DNA from: DATKFM01 sp963851215
GTDB lineage: Bacteria > Pseudomonadota > Alphaproteobacteria > Dongiales > Dongiaceae
DNA: 64,000 nt
Reading direction: 5' to 3'
Assembly (NCBI GenBank): GCA_963851215.1
Contig: CAWKOG010000021.1
Location: forward strand, 186,001 to 250,000
This document shows positions 46,438-54,705 of the stretch, piece by piece (the first letter of the stretch is position 1; each line of letters begins with the position of its first letter). The notes under the pieces are model-generated. The model saw only the letters and a program-made list of their open reading frames with translations. It ran no database searches and was not told the origin of the DNA. Made by a program: the position numbers and the translations under genes.

Positions 46438-46848
46438 ATGACCGACAAAGAAAAGGCCAGCAGACCCAACATCTTTCCGACGCTGCGCTTCAGCGACGCG
46501 CCCGCTGCGATCGAATGGCTGAACAGGGCCTTCGGCTTCGAGAAACAATTCGTCGTCCCCGGCGAGGAGAACACCGTCGCGCACGCTCAACTCCGGCTCG
46601 GCGCCGGCATGATCATGCTGGGCTCGGAGCGGCCGGCGGAGCCCGGCAATCCCTGGACCGCCGAACCCTACGGAATCTACACGGTCGTCAAGGATATCGA
46701 CGCCCACTACAAACGCGCGAAGGCGGCGGGCGCCAAGATCGAGCGGCCGTTGAGCGATACCGACTACGGAGCACGCGAGTATTCCGTGCGCGACTGCGAG
46801 GGGCATCTCTGGAGTTTCGGCACCTATGATCCCTATGCGGATCAGTGA
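46438..46848 (+). CDS. VOC superfamily (glyoxalase/bleomycin-resistance-like) protein
   Basis: A 136-residue single VOC protein, with NIFPTLRFSDAPAAIEWLNR at the start and AFGFEKQFVVPGEENTVAHA following, and the second beta-alpha-beta unit including YTVVKDIDAHYKRAKAAGAK. The pattern is closest to PhnB/YdeM-like VOC proteins. The C-terminal CEGHLWSFGTYDP carries the usual conserved H/D-P-x-G-x-x-W motif variant. Function ranges over lyases, isomerases and drug binding in this family, so no substrate is proposed. A GGAGG-like GGAGGCTCCC site precedes the ATG. Confidence 0.85.
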   Translation: MTDKEKASRPNIFPTLRFSDAPAAIEWLNRAFGFEKQFVVPGEENTVAHAQLRLGAGMIMLGSERPAEPGNPWTAEPYGIYTVVKDIDAHYKRAKAAGAKIERPLSDTDYGAREYSVRDCEGHLWSFGTYDPYADQ

Positions 46849-46867
46849 GCCGAGCGGAAGCGATCGA

Positions 46868-47587
46868 TCACCCGACAATGAGATCGACTTCGCCGTCGTC
46901 GAAGCCAAACCGGGCCATCATGGCGCGGTGCGCCTTTGATCCCAGATATTCCTTCAAAGCCTGATCGACGGCTCGCCTGAGGGAGTCGTCCTGCTTGGCG
47001 AATGCAAAACTGCCGAAGGCGGGAGCTTTTTCGGTCGCCCCAATGCGAGTGACTTCCAGGTTGAGTTCCGGCTGCTGCTCGCAAAAGGCAACATGAGCGC
47101 GGGCGACGCTGGCGTAGGCGTCAACAGCCCCCTGTGCGACGGCCGCAGCCGCCTCGCCGTAGGTTTCGAAAATCCGGATGCGGGCGGCGGGCACGCCGAA
47201 CTGAACGGCGGCGTCATGCTGGACCTGGCCGCGGATCACCGCCACTCGAGCGTCGCTGTTGCCGGCAATGGCGCGATAGCCCGTGAGCGCTTTCGGATTC
47301 CCCTTCCTAACAAGCAGGCCATCGGCCAGCGCCCAGATGGGGCGGCTGAAGATTGCCATCTTCTTGCGCGCCTCCGTGGCAAACAGCCCCGTCGTCATCC
47401 GCCAGCGGCCCGCTGCAACGCCGGGGAGCAGTTCCGCGAATTCTGTCTCCACGGGCTGAAAGTTGCTTTCGCCGATGTTGGCGAGCACGGCCTTCGCCAA
47501 CTCAACATCGCAGCCGGTGACAGTGCCGTCAGCCAGGCGATAGTTGAAAGGCGGCTCTATGAGAAAGCCGAACTTCACGCCCGTCAC
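46868..47587 (-). CDS. Family 3 amino-acid-type solute-binding protein without signal peptide
   Basis: A 239-residue protein with the SBP_bac_3 fold: VKFGFLIEPPFNYRLADGTV then GCDVELAKAVLANIG, the standard ligand-binding domain start, and FATEARKKMAIFSRPIWALADGLLV. RIRIFETYGEAAAAVAQGAVDAYA is the hinge/ligand region. The usual N-terminal signal sequence is missing; the fold starts within the first few residues. This may mean a cytoplasmic sensor-like role or an unrecognised upstream start, although the start overlaps the stop of the GFA gene by 4 bases (ATGA), which supports this start. No permease or ATPase gene adjoins. Confidence 0.8.
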   Translation of the reverse strand: MTGVKFGFLIEPPFNYRLADGTVTGCDVELAKAVLANIGESNFQPVETEFAELLPGVAAGRWRMTTGLFATEARKKMAIFSRPIWALADGLLVRKGNPKALTGYRAIAGNSDARVAVIRGQVQHDAAVQFGVPAARIRIFETYGEAAAAVAQGAVDAYASVARAHVAFCEQQPELNLEVTRIGATEKAPAFGSFAFAKQDDSLRRAVDQALKEYLGSKAHRAMMARFGFDDGEVDLIVG

Positions 47588-48012
47588 TTCTGAAAATGCG
47601 CCTCGTAGGTTTCGGCGCCTTCGGGGACTTCCGACCAGTGCTGCGCCGAGCGCAGATAGACATAGCGAAACTTACACTTGGCGGGATCGATCCAAGAGGG
47701 ATCGTCGAAGGTTCCGGCGGCGACGGTGCGGATGCCGGGCCGGGCTTCCAGGATGAGGCTAATGTTTGTGCCGCAATTCGGGCAAAAATACTGATCGAGC
47801 CAGTTCCCCGACTCATCCGAAATGTGCCGGTAAACTTTCAAAGCGTCATCCGCAATCCTGACCCGATCCAACTTGAAAACCGCTTCCGCACCGAACGCCG
47901 TACCCGTGCGCCGCTGGCACCAGGTGCATTGGCAAATCGTGACGCGTTCCGGTTCGCCGTGAACGGTGTAGCGCACCCGCCCGCAAACGCAGCCGCCTTG
48001 ATGTTCGATCAT
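47584..48012 (-). CDS. GFA family protein (zinc-binding, glutathione-dependent formaldehyde-activating enzyme type)
   Basis: A 142-residue protein with the GFA zinc cysteines: GGCVCGRVRYTVHGEP, then CQCTWCQRRTG, then QYFCPNCGTNISL. This cysteine pattern (C-x-C, C-x-C-x-x-C, C-x-x-C) defines the CENP-V/GFA family. Few members have proven activity; several bind glutathione adducts. The conserved region begins immediately after the ATG at 48012, so longer in-frame starts are rejected. It is translationally coupled to the solute-binding protein gene and divergent from the amidase gene. Function in this place is unknown. Confidence 0.88.
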   Translation of the reverse strand: MIEHQGGCVCGRVRYTVHGEPERVTICQCTWCQRRTGTAFGAEAVFKLDRVRIADDALKVYRHISDESGNWLDQYFCPNCGTNISLILEARPGIRTVAAGTFDDPSWIDPAKCKFRYVYLRSAQHWSEVPEGAETYEAHFQK

Positions 48013-48143
48013 GTCGATGATTCCCTGTTGCACCCATTTTGCATGATTGCGGCGGCGATGCAAAATCGTGGGCGTGACATCGCGGACGTTCCGCCGCATT
48101 CTTCCGATCCATCTCTCGCTGCGAAATTCCGGAGACCCGCTGC

Positions 48144-49571
48144 ATGACCGCATTCCCAGAGTATGAGACGTATGACGCCCTCGGCTTGGCCGAATTGATT
48201 GCCCGGAAAAAGGTTCCGGCGGCGGACGTGTTGGAAGCGGCGATCGGGCGGATCGAGGCGTTGAACCCGCGGCTCAATGCGGTCGTGCAGAAGATGTACG
48301 ATCAGGCGCGGCAGACTTTGCAGGCGGGACTGCCGCAGGGCCCGCTGGCGGGCGTGCCGTTCCTGCTGAAGGATATCTACACCTGGTACGCCGGCGCGCG
48401 GGTGGGGAACGGGTCGCATCTCTATGACGGCTTCGTCGCCGACCATGATTTTACCATCGTCGAGCGTTACAAGCGCGCCGGGCTGGTAATCCTCGGGCGC
48501 ACCAACACGCCGGAGTTCGGTCTGAACGCGGCGACGGAGCCGGTGGTCAACGGCCCGACGCGCAATCCCTGGAACCTGGAGCACAGTTCGGGCGGCTCCA
48601 GCGGCGGCGCCGCGGCGGCCGTCGCGGCGGGCATGGTGCCGGTGGCGCACGGCACCGATGGCGGCGGCTCGATCCGTATTCCCGCCGCCAATTGCGGCGT
48701 CGTCGGGCTGAAGCCGACCCGCGCGCGAAACCCGGCCGGCCCCGATGTGGGCGAGGGCTGGAGCGGCCTCGCCGGCGGCCATGTGGTGAGCCGCAGCGTG
48801 CGCGATACCGCCGCCTTCCTCGATGCCTCGAGCGGGCCGTCGCCGGGCGATCCCTATTGGGCGCCGCCGCCGGCGCGGCCGTTCCTGCAGGAGGTCTGGG
48901 CGGCGCCGGGAAAGCTGCGTATCGCGCTCTGCACCAAGCCTGCGACGGGCCTGCCAGCCCATGCCGATTGCATCGCCGGCGCGGAAGCCGCAGCCAGGCT
49001 TTGCGAGGATCTCGGCCACCGGGTCACGGAGGCGGCGCCCAAGTTCGATTGGGAGGGCTTGAGTTGGGCGATGCAGGTGATCATCGGCGGGAATCTGCGC
49101 AGCGCCGTGGACTTCCGCCTGGCGTCGCTGGGGCGAAACCTCCAGCAGGGCGATCTCGAGCGCGTCACTGCCGAATGGTACGAGATGGGCGGCAAGTACA
49201 CGGCCCGCGACTATGCCCGTGCCATCACCATCGTCCATGGCATCGGCCGGCGCTTCGGCGCGTTCTTCTCCCAATATGACGTGCTGCTGTCGCCGGTGCT
49301 GGCGGAGCCGCCTCTGCCGCTGGGCTCCACCGACATGATGCGGCTAGATCTCAAGGCCTATAACGAGCGGCTGTTCCGGCTGATACCCTTCACGCCGCAG
49401 TTCAATGTCTCCGGTGGGCCGGGGATTTCGCTGCCGCTCCACTGGACGCCAGGCGGATTGCCGGTCGGCGTGCATTTCGGCGCCGACTATGGCAACGAGG
49501 CGGTACTGCTGCGGCTGGCCGCGCAGCTCGAGCACGCCCAGCCCTGGCATGACAAGCGCCCGCCACTTTGA
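48144..49571 (+). CDS. Amidase signature family enzyme
   Basis: A 475-residue intact amidase. The catalytic Ser-cisSer-Lys triad is visible: the lysine in GVPFLLKDIY (about residue 77), SSGGSSGGAAAAVAAGMVPV (about residues 149-168) with the cis-serine, and GTDGGGSIRIPAANCGVVGLK with the nucleophile serine. The N-terminal GLAELIARKKVPAADVLEA and C-terminal FNVSGGPGISLPLHWTPGGL are also family typical. It hydrolyses an amide bond; whether the substrate is an aryl amide, a nylon-type oligomer or a carbamate cannot be read from the sequence. The MESH1-like gene follows 18 bases downstream on the same strand. Confidence 0.92.
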   Translation: MTAFPEYETYDALGLAELIARKKVPAADVLEAAIGRIEALNPRLNAVVQKMYDQARQTLQAGLPQGPLAGVPFLLKDIYTWYAGARVGNGSHLYDGFVADHDFTIVERYKRAGLVILGRTNTPEFGLNAATEPVVNGPTRNPWNLEHSSGGSSGGAAAAVAAGMVPVAHGTDGGGSIRIPAANCGVVGLKPTRARNPAGPDVGEGWSGLAGGHVVSRSVRDTAAFLDASSGPSPGDPYWAPPPARPFLQEVWAAPGKLRIALCTKPATGLPAHADCIAGAEAAARLCEDLGHRVTEAAPKFDWEGLSWAMQVIIGGNLRSAVDFRLASLGRNLQQGDLERVTAEWYEMGGKYTARDYARAITIVHGIGRRFGAFFSQYDVLLSPVLAEPPLPLGSTDMMRLDLKAYNERLFRLIPFTPQFNVSGGPGISLPLHWTPGGLPVGVHFGADYGNEAVLLRLAAQLEHAQPWHDKRPPL

Positions 49572-49589
49572 GGACAACGATTTCAGGAA

Positions 49590-50184
49590 ATGACGAGCGA
49601 GACGCGGGAAACACCCATCACCGAAATCGCTCGACGAGCCGCTGCTGCTCTTTGCGCGCGCGCTGGATTTCGCCGCCCGCAAGCATGTGGATCAGCGGCG
49701 CAAGGGCGAATCCGCCGAACCCTACATCAATCATCTGGCCGAGGTGGCGCGGTTGCTGGCGGCCGCGCCCGAGAACCACAACGCCGCCGTGACGGTGGCC
49801 GGCCTGCTGCACGATACCCTGGAGGATACGGCCACCAGCTATGATGAGCTGGCGGCGGAGTTCGGCGCGGAGATCGCCTCACTGGTGCGCGAGGTGACCG
49901 ACGACAAGGCGCTGCCCAAGGAAGCGCGGAAGAAGCATCAGGAAGAACATGCCCGGCATGCTTCGGCCGGCGCCAAGATGATCAAGATCGCCGATAAGAC
50001 CAGCAACCTGCACAGCATCGTCAACAGCCCGCCGCGCGGCTGGGACCTGGCGCGGAAGAAAGAGTACTTCGATTGGGCGAAGCGCGTGGTCGAGGGCTGC
50101 CGGGGGGTGAGCGGCTATCTGGAGGACGAGTTCGACCACGCGTGGTCGCTGGGGGCGGAGGAGTTTGGGCTGCGGAAGAAGTGA
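49590..50184 (+). CDS. MESH1-like small alarmone hydrolase, HD domain (one frameshift)
   Basis: About 198 residues. The single HD domain closely follows the pattern of MESH1/small alarmone hydrolases: ALDFAARKHVDQRRKGES, then PYINHLAEVARLLA with the first metal histidine, AGLLHDTLEDTATSYDEL with the HD pair, and VREVTDDKALPKEARKK, followed by GAKMIKIADKTSNLHSI with the last metal aspartate. No synthetase or TGS domain is present. The family hydrolyses (p)ppGpp to GDP/GTP and, in animals, NADPH to NADH. An indel near 49631 separates MTSETRETPITEI from DEPLLLFARALDF. It probably lies in one transcript with the amidase. No matching small synthetase is in the window. Confidence 0.85.
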
Positions 50185-50377
50185 AGCTGAGGTCAGAGAC
50201 CATTGTTTCTCCCCTCTCCTTTTGGAAATTCAAGTGTAGTGTACCTAATCTCCATCACTCATCGCCACGGCACCTTGACGAAAGCGGCGCCGCCGGGAGC
50301 ATGACACCGACATCGGGCGCAATTCCTGCGCCCGGCCAAGACTAGCCTGATGATTTCAGAGGGTCGTCAGCAGCGGG

Positions 50378-52015
50378 TCAGGCGTCGCCGGCCCGCTTGG
50401 TGAGAGGACGGGTAGGATCCGGCCGGGGCGCGCCCGTAACGGGCTTCGCCGGGCGGACCGGGGGCCGCAGCGGCTTGGGCGGCAGCGGTGCGATGCGGCC
50501 GTTGCCGAGGCGGGCAACGGCGCGCTGCTCGGGATCAATCCGGTATTTCTCCATCATGCGATAGAGCGTGACCCGGGAGACGCCAAGTTCCTTGGCGGCG
50601 CGCTTGATGTTGCCGCCATTGATGCGCAGCGCCTCGCGCATCAGCTTCTCCTCCAGCGCCTGACGGGCGGTGGCGAGATCGGGCACGCCCTGATCCGCGC
50701 CGGTCGATTCCGCGAAGGTGAGATCCGAGGCCATGATCCAGCGGCCCTCGGCCATGACCACGGCGCGGCGGATGGTGCTGATGAGCTCGCGCACATTGCC
50801 GGGCCAGCGGTAGCGCTGCATCTTTTCCAGCGCGCTGTCATGGAAGCCGAGCTTGGGGAGCTTCAATTCCGACGAGAACTTGCGCAGGAAGAAGGTCGCC
50901 AGCAGCTGGATGTCGTCGCCGCGGTCGCGCAGCGGCGGCATGGAGATACAGAGCACGTTCAGGCGGTAATAGAGATCCTCGCGGAACTTGCCGGCCTTGA
51001 TGGCGTCTTCCAGGTTGATGTTGGTGGCCGCGACGACGCGGGTATCCACCGTGATCGATTTGGTGCTGCCCAGGCGCTCGATGGTCTTTTCCTGCAGGAA
51101 GCGCAGCAGGTGGCCCTGCACTTCCAGCGGCAGATCGCCGATCTCGTCCAGGAACAGCGTGCCGCCGCGGGCGGCCTCGATGCGGCCGACCTTCTGCTTG
51201 ATGGCGCCGGTGAAGGCGCCGCGCTCATAGCCGAACAGCTCGGACTCGATGATGCTGGTGGGCAGGCCGGCGCAATTGATGGAGATGAAGGGACCGCCGC
51301 GGAAGCTGGAGCGGTCATGGATGGCGCGCGCCACCAGTTCCTTGCCGGTGCCGGTCTCGCCGGTCACCAGAATGGGGGCGTCGACCTCGCCGAACTTGCG
51401 CACCGCCTGGAACACGCGGGTGATCGCCGGGCTGACGCCGACGATATGGGCGTCGCCCTGGCCAGGAATGGCGCCGCCGAGATTGGCGATGCTTTCGCGG
51501 CTCTCCAGCGCCACGAGGCCGGCGATATGGCCCAGGCTGAACATCAACCGGTCATGGAGGATCGGCAGGCGGTGGAAATCATGGAGCAGGCCCTTGCTGA
51601 CCAGCTCGGCGAATTCGGGGGCGCGCAGAGCTTCTGTTTCCAGCAGGGCGATCAGCCGCAGGCGGGGGGCCATCTCGGCCAGCGCCAGGGCCTTCTGCAC
51701 GGCCTGGGGATCGGGACGGCGGCCTAGCTGCAACAGGCCGGCGATCGGCCGCTCATGCTCGATCAGCCGCCGCGCCTGCTCGGTGTCTTCGGCCGCGAGC
51801 AGCCGGACCTGGCCGCTATCCAGCGCCTCCAGGCCGGTCAGCGCTTCGGCGTCCTTGCTGAGCGTCATCGCCAGCACGGCATGGGGCGGCTTCTTCAATT
51901 CGCCTTCCACAGCCAAATCGACGAATTGCCCACTCATCGCGTTTCCATGCTCATCAAATTCAGTGTCCCCGAGAATCCGGCTGCCCTTTCCGGCGATGTA
52001 TTTCTTAACGGGCAA
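50378..52015 (-). CDS. Sigma-54-dependent activator with a degenerate receiver domain (VpsR/NtrC-like)
   Basis: A 545-residue enhancer-binding protein. Residues 40-175 resemble a receiver domain without an identifiable phosphoacceptor aspartate, as in VpsR-type regulators. The AAA+ domain has Walker A GETGTGKE, the sigma-54 contact loop GAFTGA, Walker B GGTLFLDEIGD and the arginine-rich FREDLYYRLNVLCISMPPLR. The Fis-type helix-turn-helix is GGNIKRAAKELGVSRVTLYR near residues 475-495. A proline/arginine-rich tail of about 45 residues follows. The start is a TTG at 52015 with AGAGGAAAG a few bases upstream; an ATG at 51937 is an alternative. It lies directly downstream of the Fap-like operon, whose promoter is a perfect sigma-54 site, so it is the likely activator of that operon. 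Confidence 0.88.
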   Translation of the reverse strand: MPVKKYIAGKGSRILGDTEFDEHGNAMSGQFVDLAVEGELKKPPHAVLAMTLSKDAEALTGLEALDSGQVRLLAAEDTEQARRLIEHERPIAGLLQLGRRPDPQAVQKALALAEMAPRLRLIALLETEALRAPEFAELVSKGLLHDFHRLPILHDRLMFSLGHIAGLVALESRESIANLGGAIPGQGDAHIVGVSPAITRVFQAVRKFGEVDAPILVTGETGTGKELVARAIHDRSSFRGGPFISINCAGLPTSIIESELFGYERGAFTGAIKQKVGRIEAARGGTLFLDEIGDLPLEVQGHLLRFLQEKTIERLGSTKSITVDTRVVAATNINLEDAIKAGKFREDLYYRLNVLCISMPPLRDRGDDIQLLATFFLRKFSSELKLPKLGFHDSALEKMQRYRWPGNVRELISTIRRAVVMAEGRWIMASDLTFAESTGADQGVPDLATARQALEEKLMREALRINGGNIKRAAKELGVSRVTLYRMMEKYRIDPEQRAVARLGNGRIAPLPPKPLRPPVRPAKPVTGAPRPDPTRPLTKRAGDA

Positions 52016-52454
52016 ACGTTTCTTTCCTCTTAGTGCGTTTGATCGAAATGTCTGTGATCTCCGTCACCTCGTTGGTTGCTAATGCTGTTTTTTCCTTTTC
52101 CCCCGCGATATGAGGACATGCCCGCCACATCCTGGGCTGGACCCGCGCTGCAAGCAGCGAGAAACCATCGCAAACTGACAATCAAATTACATAATCGAAT
52201 GTTCCGAAGCCCGCATGCCGGCTCGCTTGGACAATCAGGCTCCCGTAAGGAAGCTCCTTAAACCAGACCGCCTCAGCGGAAAGGCGGGCGACGGACACCA
52301 CTACTCTAAAAGCCGGCTCCTGAAAAGCCGCTGCTATCGCGGTGCCCAACGGAAATTGCGGCACAGCATATTATCGAAAACTATAGCAAAATGCCGGAGA
52401 CAACTGGCAGCATTAATCGAGCAGAGTTCCGGAGAATTGAAAGGTCGCCCGGAA
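52016..52454. other. Promoter region of the sigma-54 activator gene
   Basis: About 440 bases between the activator gene and the terminator of the Fap-like operon. No coding sequence is convincing. The part 52170-52210 (CTGACAATCAAATTACATAA) is AT-richer. A clear sigma-54 site (TGGC-N8-TTGC) was not seen here, so the activator gene probably has its own sigma-70 promoter. Confidence 0.35.
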
Positions 52455-52490
52455 GGAAAAAGGCCGAGAACCAAATGGTTCCCGGCCTTC
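52455..52490 (-). terminator. Intrinsic terminator of the Fap-like operon
   Basis: Read on the minus strand, AAGGCCGGGAACC-ATTT-GGTTCTCGGCCTT forms a 13-bp stem with one mismatch and a 4-base loop, followed directly by TTTCCTTCC. It begins about 18 bases after the stop of the outer-membrane pore gene, so it ends the operon and separates it from the activator gene. Confidence 0.85.
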
Positions 52491-52507
52491 CTTGATTAGT
52501 TAACTAC

Positions 52508-53958
52508 TTATCCCGGATGGTTATTCGTCTTCGCCTTGCCGAACAGGTTGTTGAACCGGATGGGTACGCCGAGGCGAACCGAGAAGTCGTTCGCGTCATC
52601 GGTCGCGCCGATTTCGAAGTTCAGGTTCATGCCCACCATATCGCTGACTTGATAGGACCAGCCCACCAGGAACGAAGCCGCCTGTAGCGTGTCGGTCTCC
52701 GCCGTGCCGGTGAAATTGCGGCGGCGGATCAGGACCTGCGGGTTCGGGTCGACGACCGTGGTTTCCTGGGTCGTCGGGAAGATGTAGTCGTATTTGGCGC
52801 CGAGATTGAACGAGAACTTCTCGTTGAGGCTCGAAGCCCATGCCCAAGGAGATGTTGATCGAATCGCCGGGATCGACATCGCCGATCGTCGCGGGATCGG
52901 CAAGCGCCGCGGATTGCGGCGGCGTGAAATCGTGCGAATCTCGTCGACATTGTCGCCAATGTTGATAGTGTAGCCGAAGGTGCCGAAGAAGACGACAGGA
53001 TCGGTCGGGAAGATGGCCGGTGATGCTGGGCTGCACGCCCCAGAATCCGGAACCCGTCGCCAATTCCGTCGGCTGGCCGAAGCTGATCGAAAGTCTGACA
53101 TCGAACGGACTGCGGCCTGTCGGCGCATTCACCCGCACATTGCCGACCGTGTAGATGGCGCGCTGACGTGATCTGGTAGTGCGCCGCAACTTCCATGTCG
53201 CCGATATTGTCGCCATTATTAGTGTCCGTTCAGTGTCGGCTGATCGGACTGCGTAATGAAGGACTGAGTCAAGCTTTTCATGAGCGGAAGACGTAGGGAA
53301 TGCGCGTTTCGATTTCGAAGCGGTCGGTGATGCCGTAGCGGAAGTTCAGGGCGGCCTCCAAGGTATCGCGATCGGCCTCACGAAACTTCCATCAGGCCGA
53401 TGAACACGGATGTCGACTGAATTTCACGCCCTGGGCAAAGAACCGTTGCTGGTCGAGTGCGTGAATTGAAGGGATGGCTCCATAACCAGGGTTCCTTCGG
53501 GCGTCAGAACGCCCTGTCCGTCCAGCGCGCGTTTATCGCCTGGTTTCCACTTCTTCCTGTGATTCATGTGCCTGTCAGACTCCGCCGACTGCGCGGTTAG
53601 ACACCCACGGAACTGGCCTCGGTCGATCCTGTGCTGGTCGCCGCCGGTGGTGAAAGTCCCGGTGCCCAAATTGAACGTTACTGGCGTCGTATCCGGATCA
53701 TCGGATTCGCCGACTTGGGATTTCAGGAAGTTCAGCTGGTTCTGCTGCTGCTGCAGCGCCTGCTTTTGCTTCTCCAGCTGCTTGCTTCTGGGATTCGAGC
53801 TGCTGCTGCAGGAGTTTCAGATCGTCTTTTGTCACCGCATCGGTATCGTCGGCCGCCGCTATTCCCGCCAAAAATGGAGTTGCTACCGCGCTGCACAATA
53901 AGACCGTACGAAACGCTGGGCGCAGCCGACGCAAGTTGGCCCTAAGGTCGCTCATCAT
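52508..53958 (-). CDS. FapF-like outer-membrane barrel with N-terminal coiled coil (many frameshifts)
   Basis: About 480 residues after correction. A signal peptide (FRTVLLCSAVATPFLAGIAA) leads to a Gln/Leu/Lys coiled coil: DDLKLLQQQLESQKQ, then after an indel near 53790 QLEKQKQALQQQQNQLNFLK. Then GVLTPEGTLVMEPSLQFTHS, a family-typical strand, begins the barrel. Later strands are FDVRLSISFGQPTELATGSG, DPVVFFGTFGYTINIGDNVD, SINISLGMGF, SLNEKFSFNLGAKYDYIF and LQAASFLVGWSYQVSDMVGM, ending in VRLGVPIRFNNLFG. Coiled coil plus barrel is the arrangement of FapF, the pore that exports amyloid subunits. At least seven indels split it, each between sensible strands. It is last in the operon, like fapF. 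Function assigned by architecture and position. Confidence 0.68.
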
Positions 53959-54119
53959 GGTCAAGCCCCCCAAACTCTACCCCCGAGACCTGGTTACTTT
54001 TTCATTAATAGCCGAGTCTGCGGCCAATTCCAAATGCTAGCTTATCGAATTCGGTCACAGGGAATGGCCGGACCGGCCCCCTGATTTCGTTCCAACGCCC
54101 GGCCAGACCGGGCCAGTCG

Positions 54120-54689
54120 TCAGTATCCGACCGCGGCCAACCCCAGATTGTTCAGCATGCTGCCGATGGCGCCCAGCCCGGCGATCGTATTTACGTTCGT
54201 GATCCCCACGTTCATCGTGACGGACTGCTGGATGATCTGGTTGTTCAGGGCATTCGCGACACTGGCCACGACCCCGCCGCCCCGCTCGCCCATCTGGTGG
54301 ACGATGTTCTGGCCCGTCTGGCTCAGAACGAAACCCTGTGCCGTCGTGCTCATCGCCAGGCCGGCAGCGTCGTTGAAATTCATCGTCGCGTCGCCGGGAT
54401 TCTCCAGATTGAAGGCCGTCTCAAGCACAAGGACTCCATTCACCGCCGTGCGCATGATCATGCCGAAGGAAATATCCATGCCGGCATAGGTGAAGCCGCC
54501 GCGCATATTTGCCAGCTTTGCCGACGCCACCGGCTTGAACTTGTTGGTGTCGAGATCGCCGAAGGAACCCGCCGATGCATTCGACATGGGTGCCGCCATC
54601 AGCACCGCAACGAACAGCGCGATAACAGCGCGATGCAGGGCCGAAATGCCAGCCGATCCTGCTATTGAATGATACTGCCTGGGGGACAT
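54120..54689 (-). CDS. Secreted protein of the Fap-like operon (FapE position)
   Basis: A 189-residue protein with a signal peptide (HRAVIALFVAVLMAAPMSNA, cleavage near ASAG). The mature part is rich in Asn, Gln, Met and Gly, with NALNNQIIQQSVTMNVGI and TNVNTIAGLGAIGSMLNNLG near the C-terminus. The IQQ-x-V-T-M-N segment resembles the C-terminal Q/N motif of the other secreted proteins of the operon. It lies between the C39 peptidase gene (16 bases upstream) and the pore gene, where fapE lies in Pseudomonas. I do not recognise a database family. A role as a minor fibre component or an export partner is inferred from position. Confidence 0.65.
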   Translation of the reverse strand: MSPRQYHSIAGSAGISALHRAVIALFVAVLMAAPMSNASAGSFGDLDTNKFKPVASAKLANMRGGFTYAGMDISFGMIMRTAVNGVLVLETAFNLENPGDATMNFNDAAGLAMSTTAQGFVLSQTGQNIVHQMGERGGGVVASVANALNNQIIQQSVTMNVGITNVNTIAGLGAIGSMLNNLGLAAVGY

Positions 54690-54705
54690 CGCTTCAATTC
54701 CTGCC

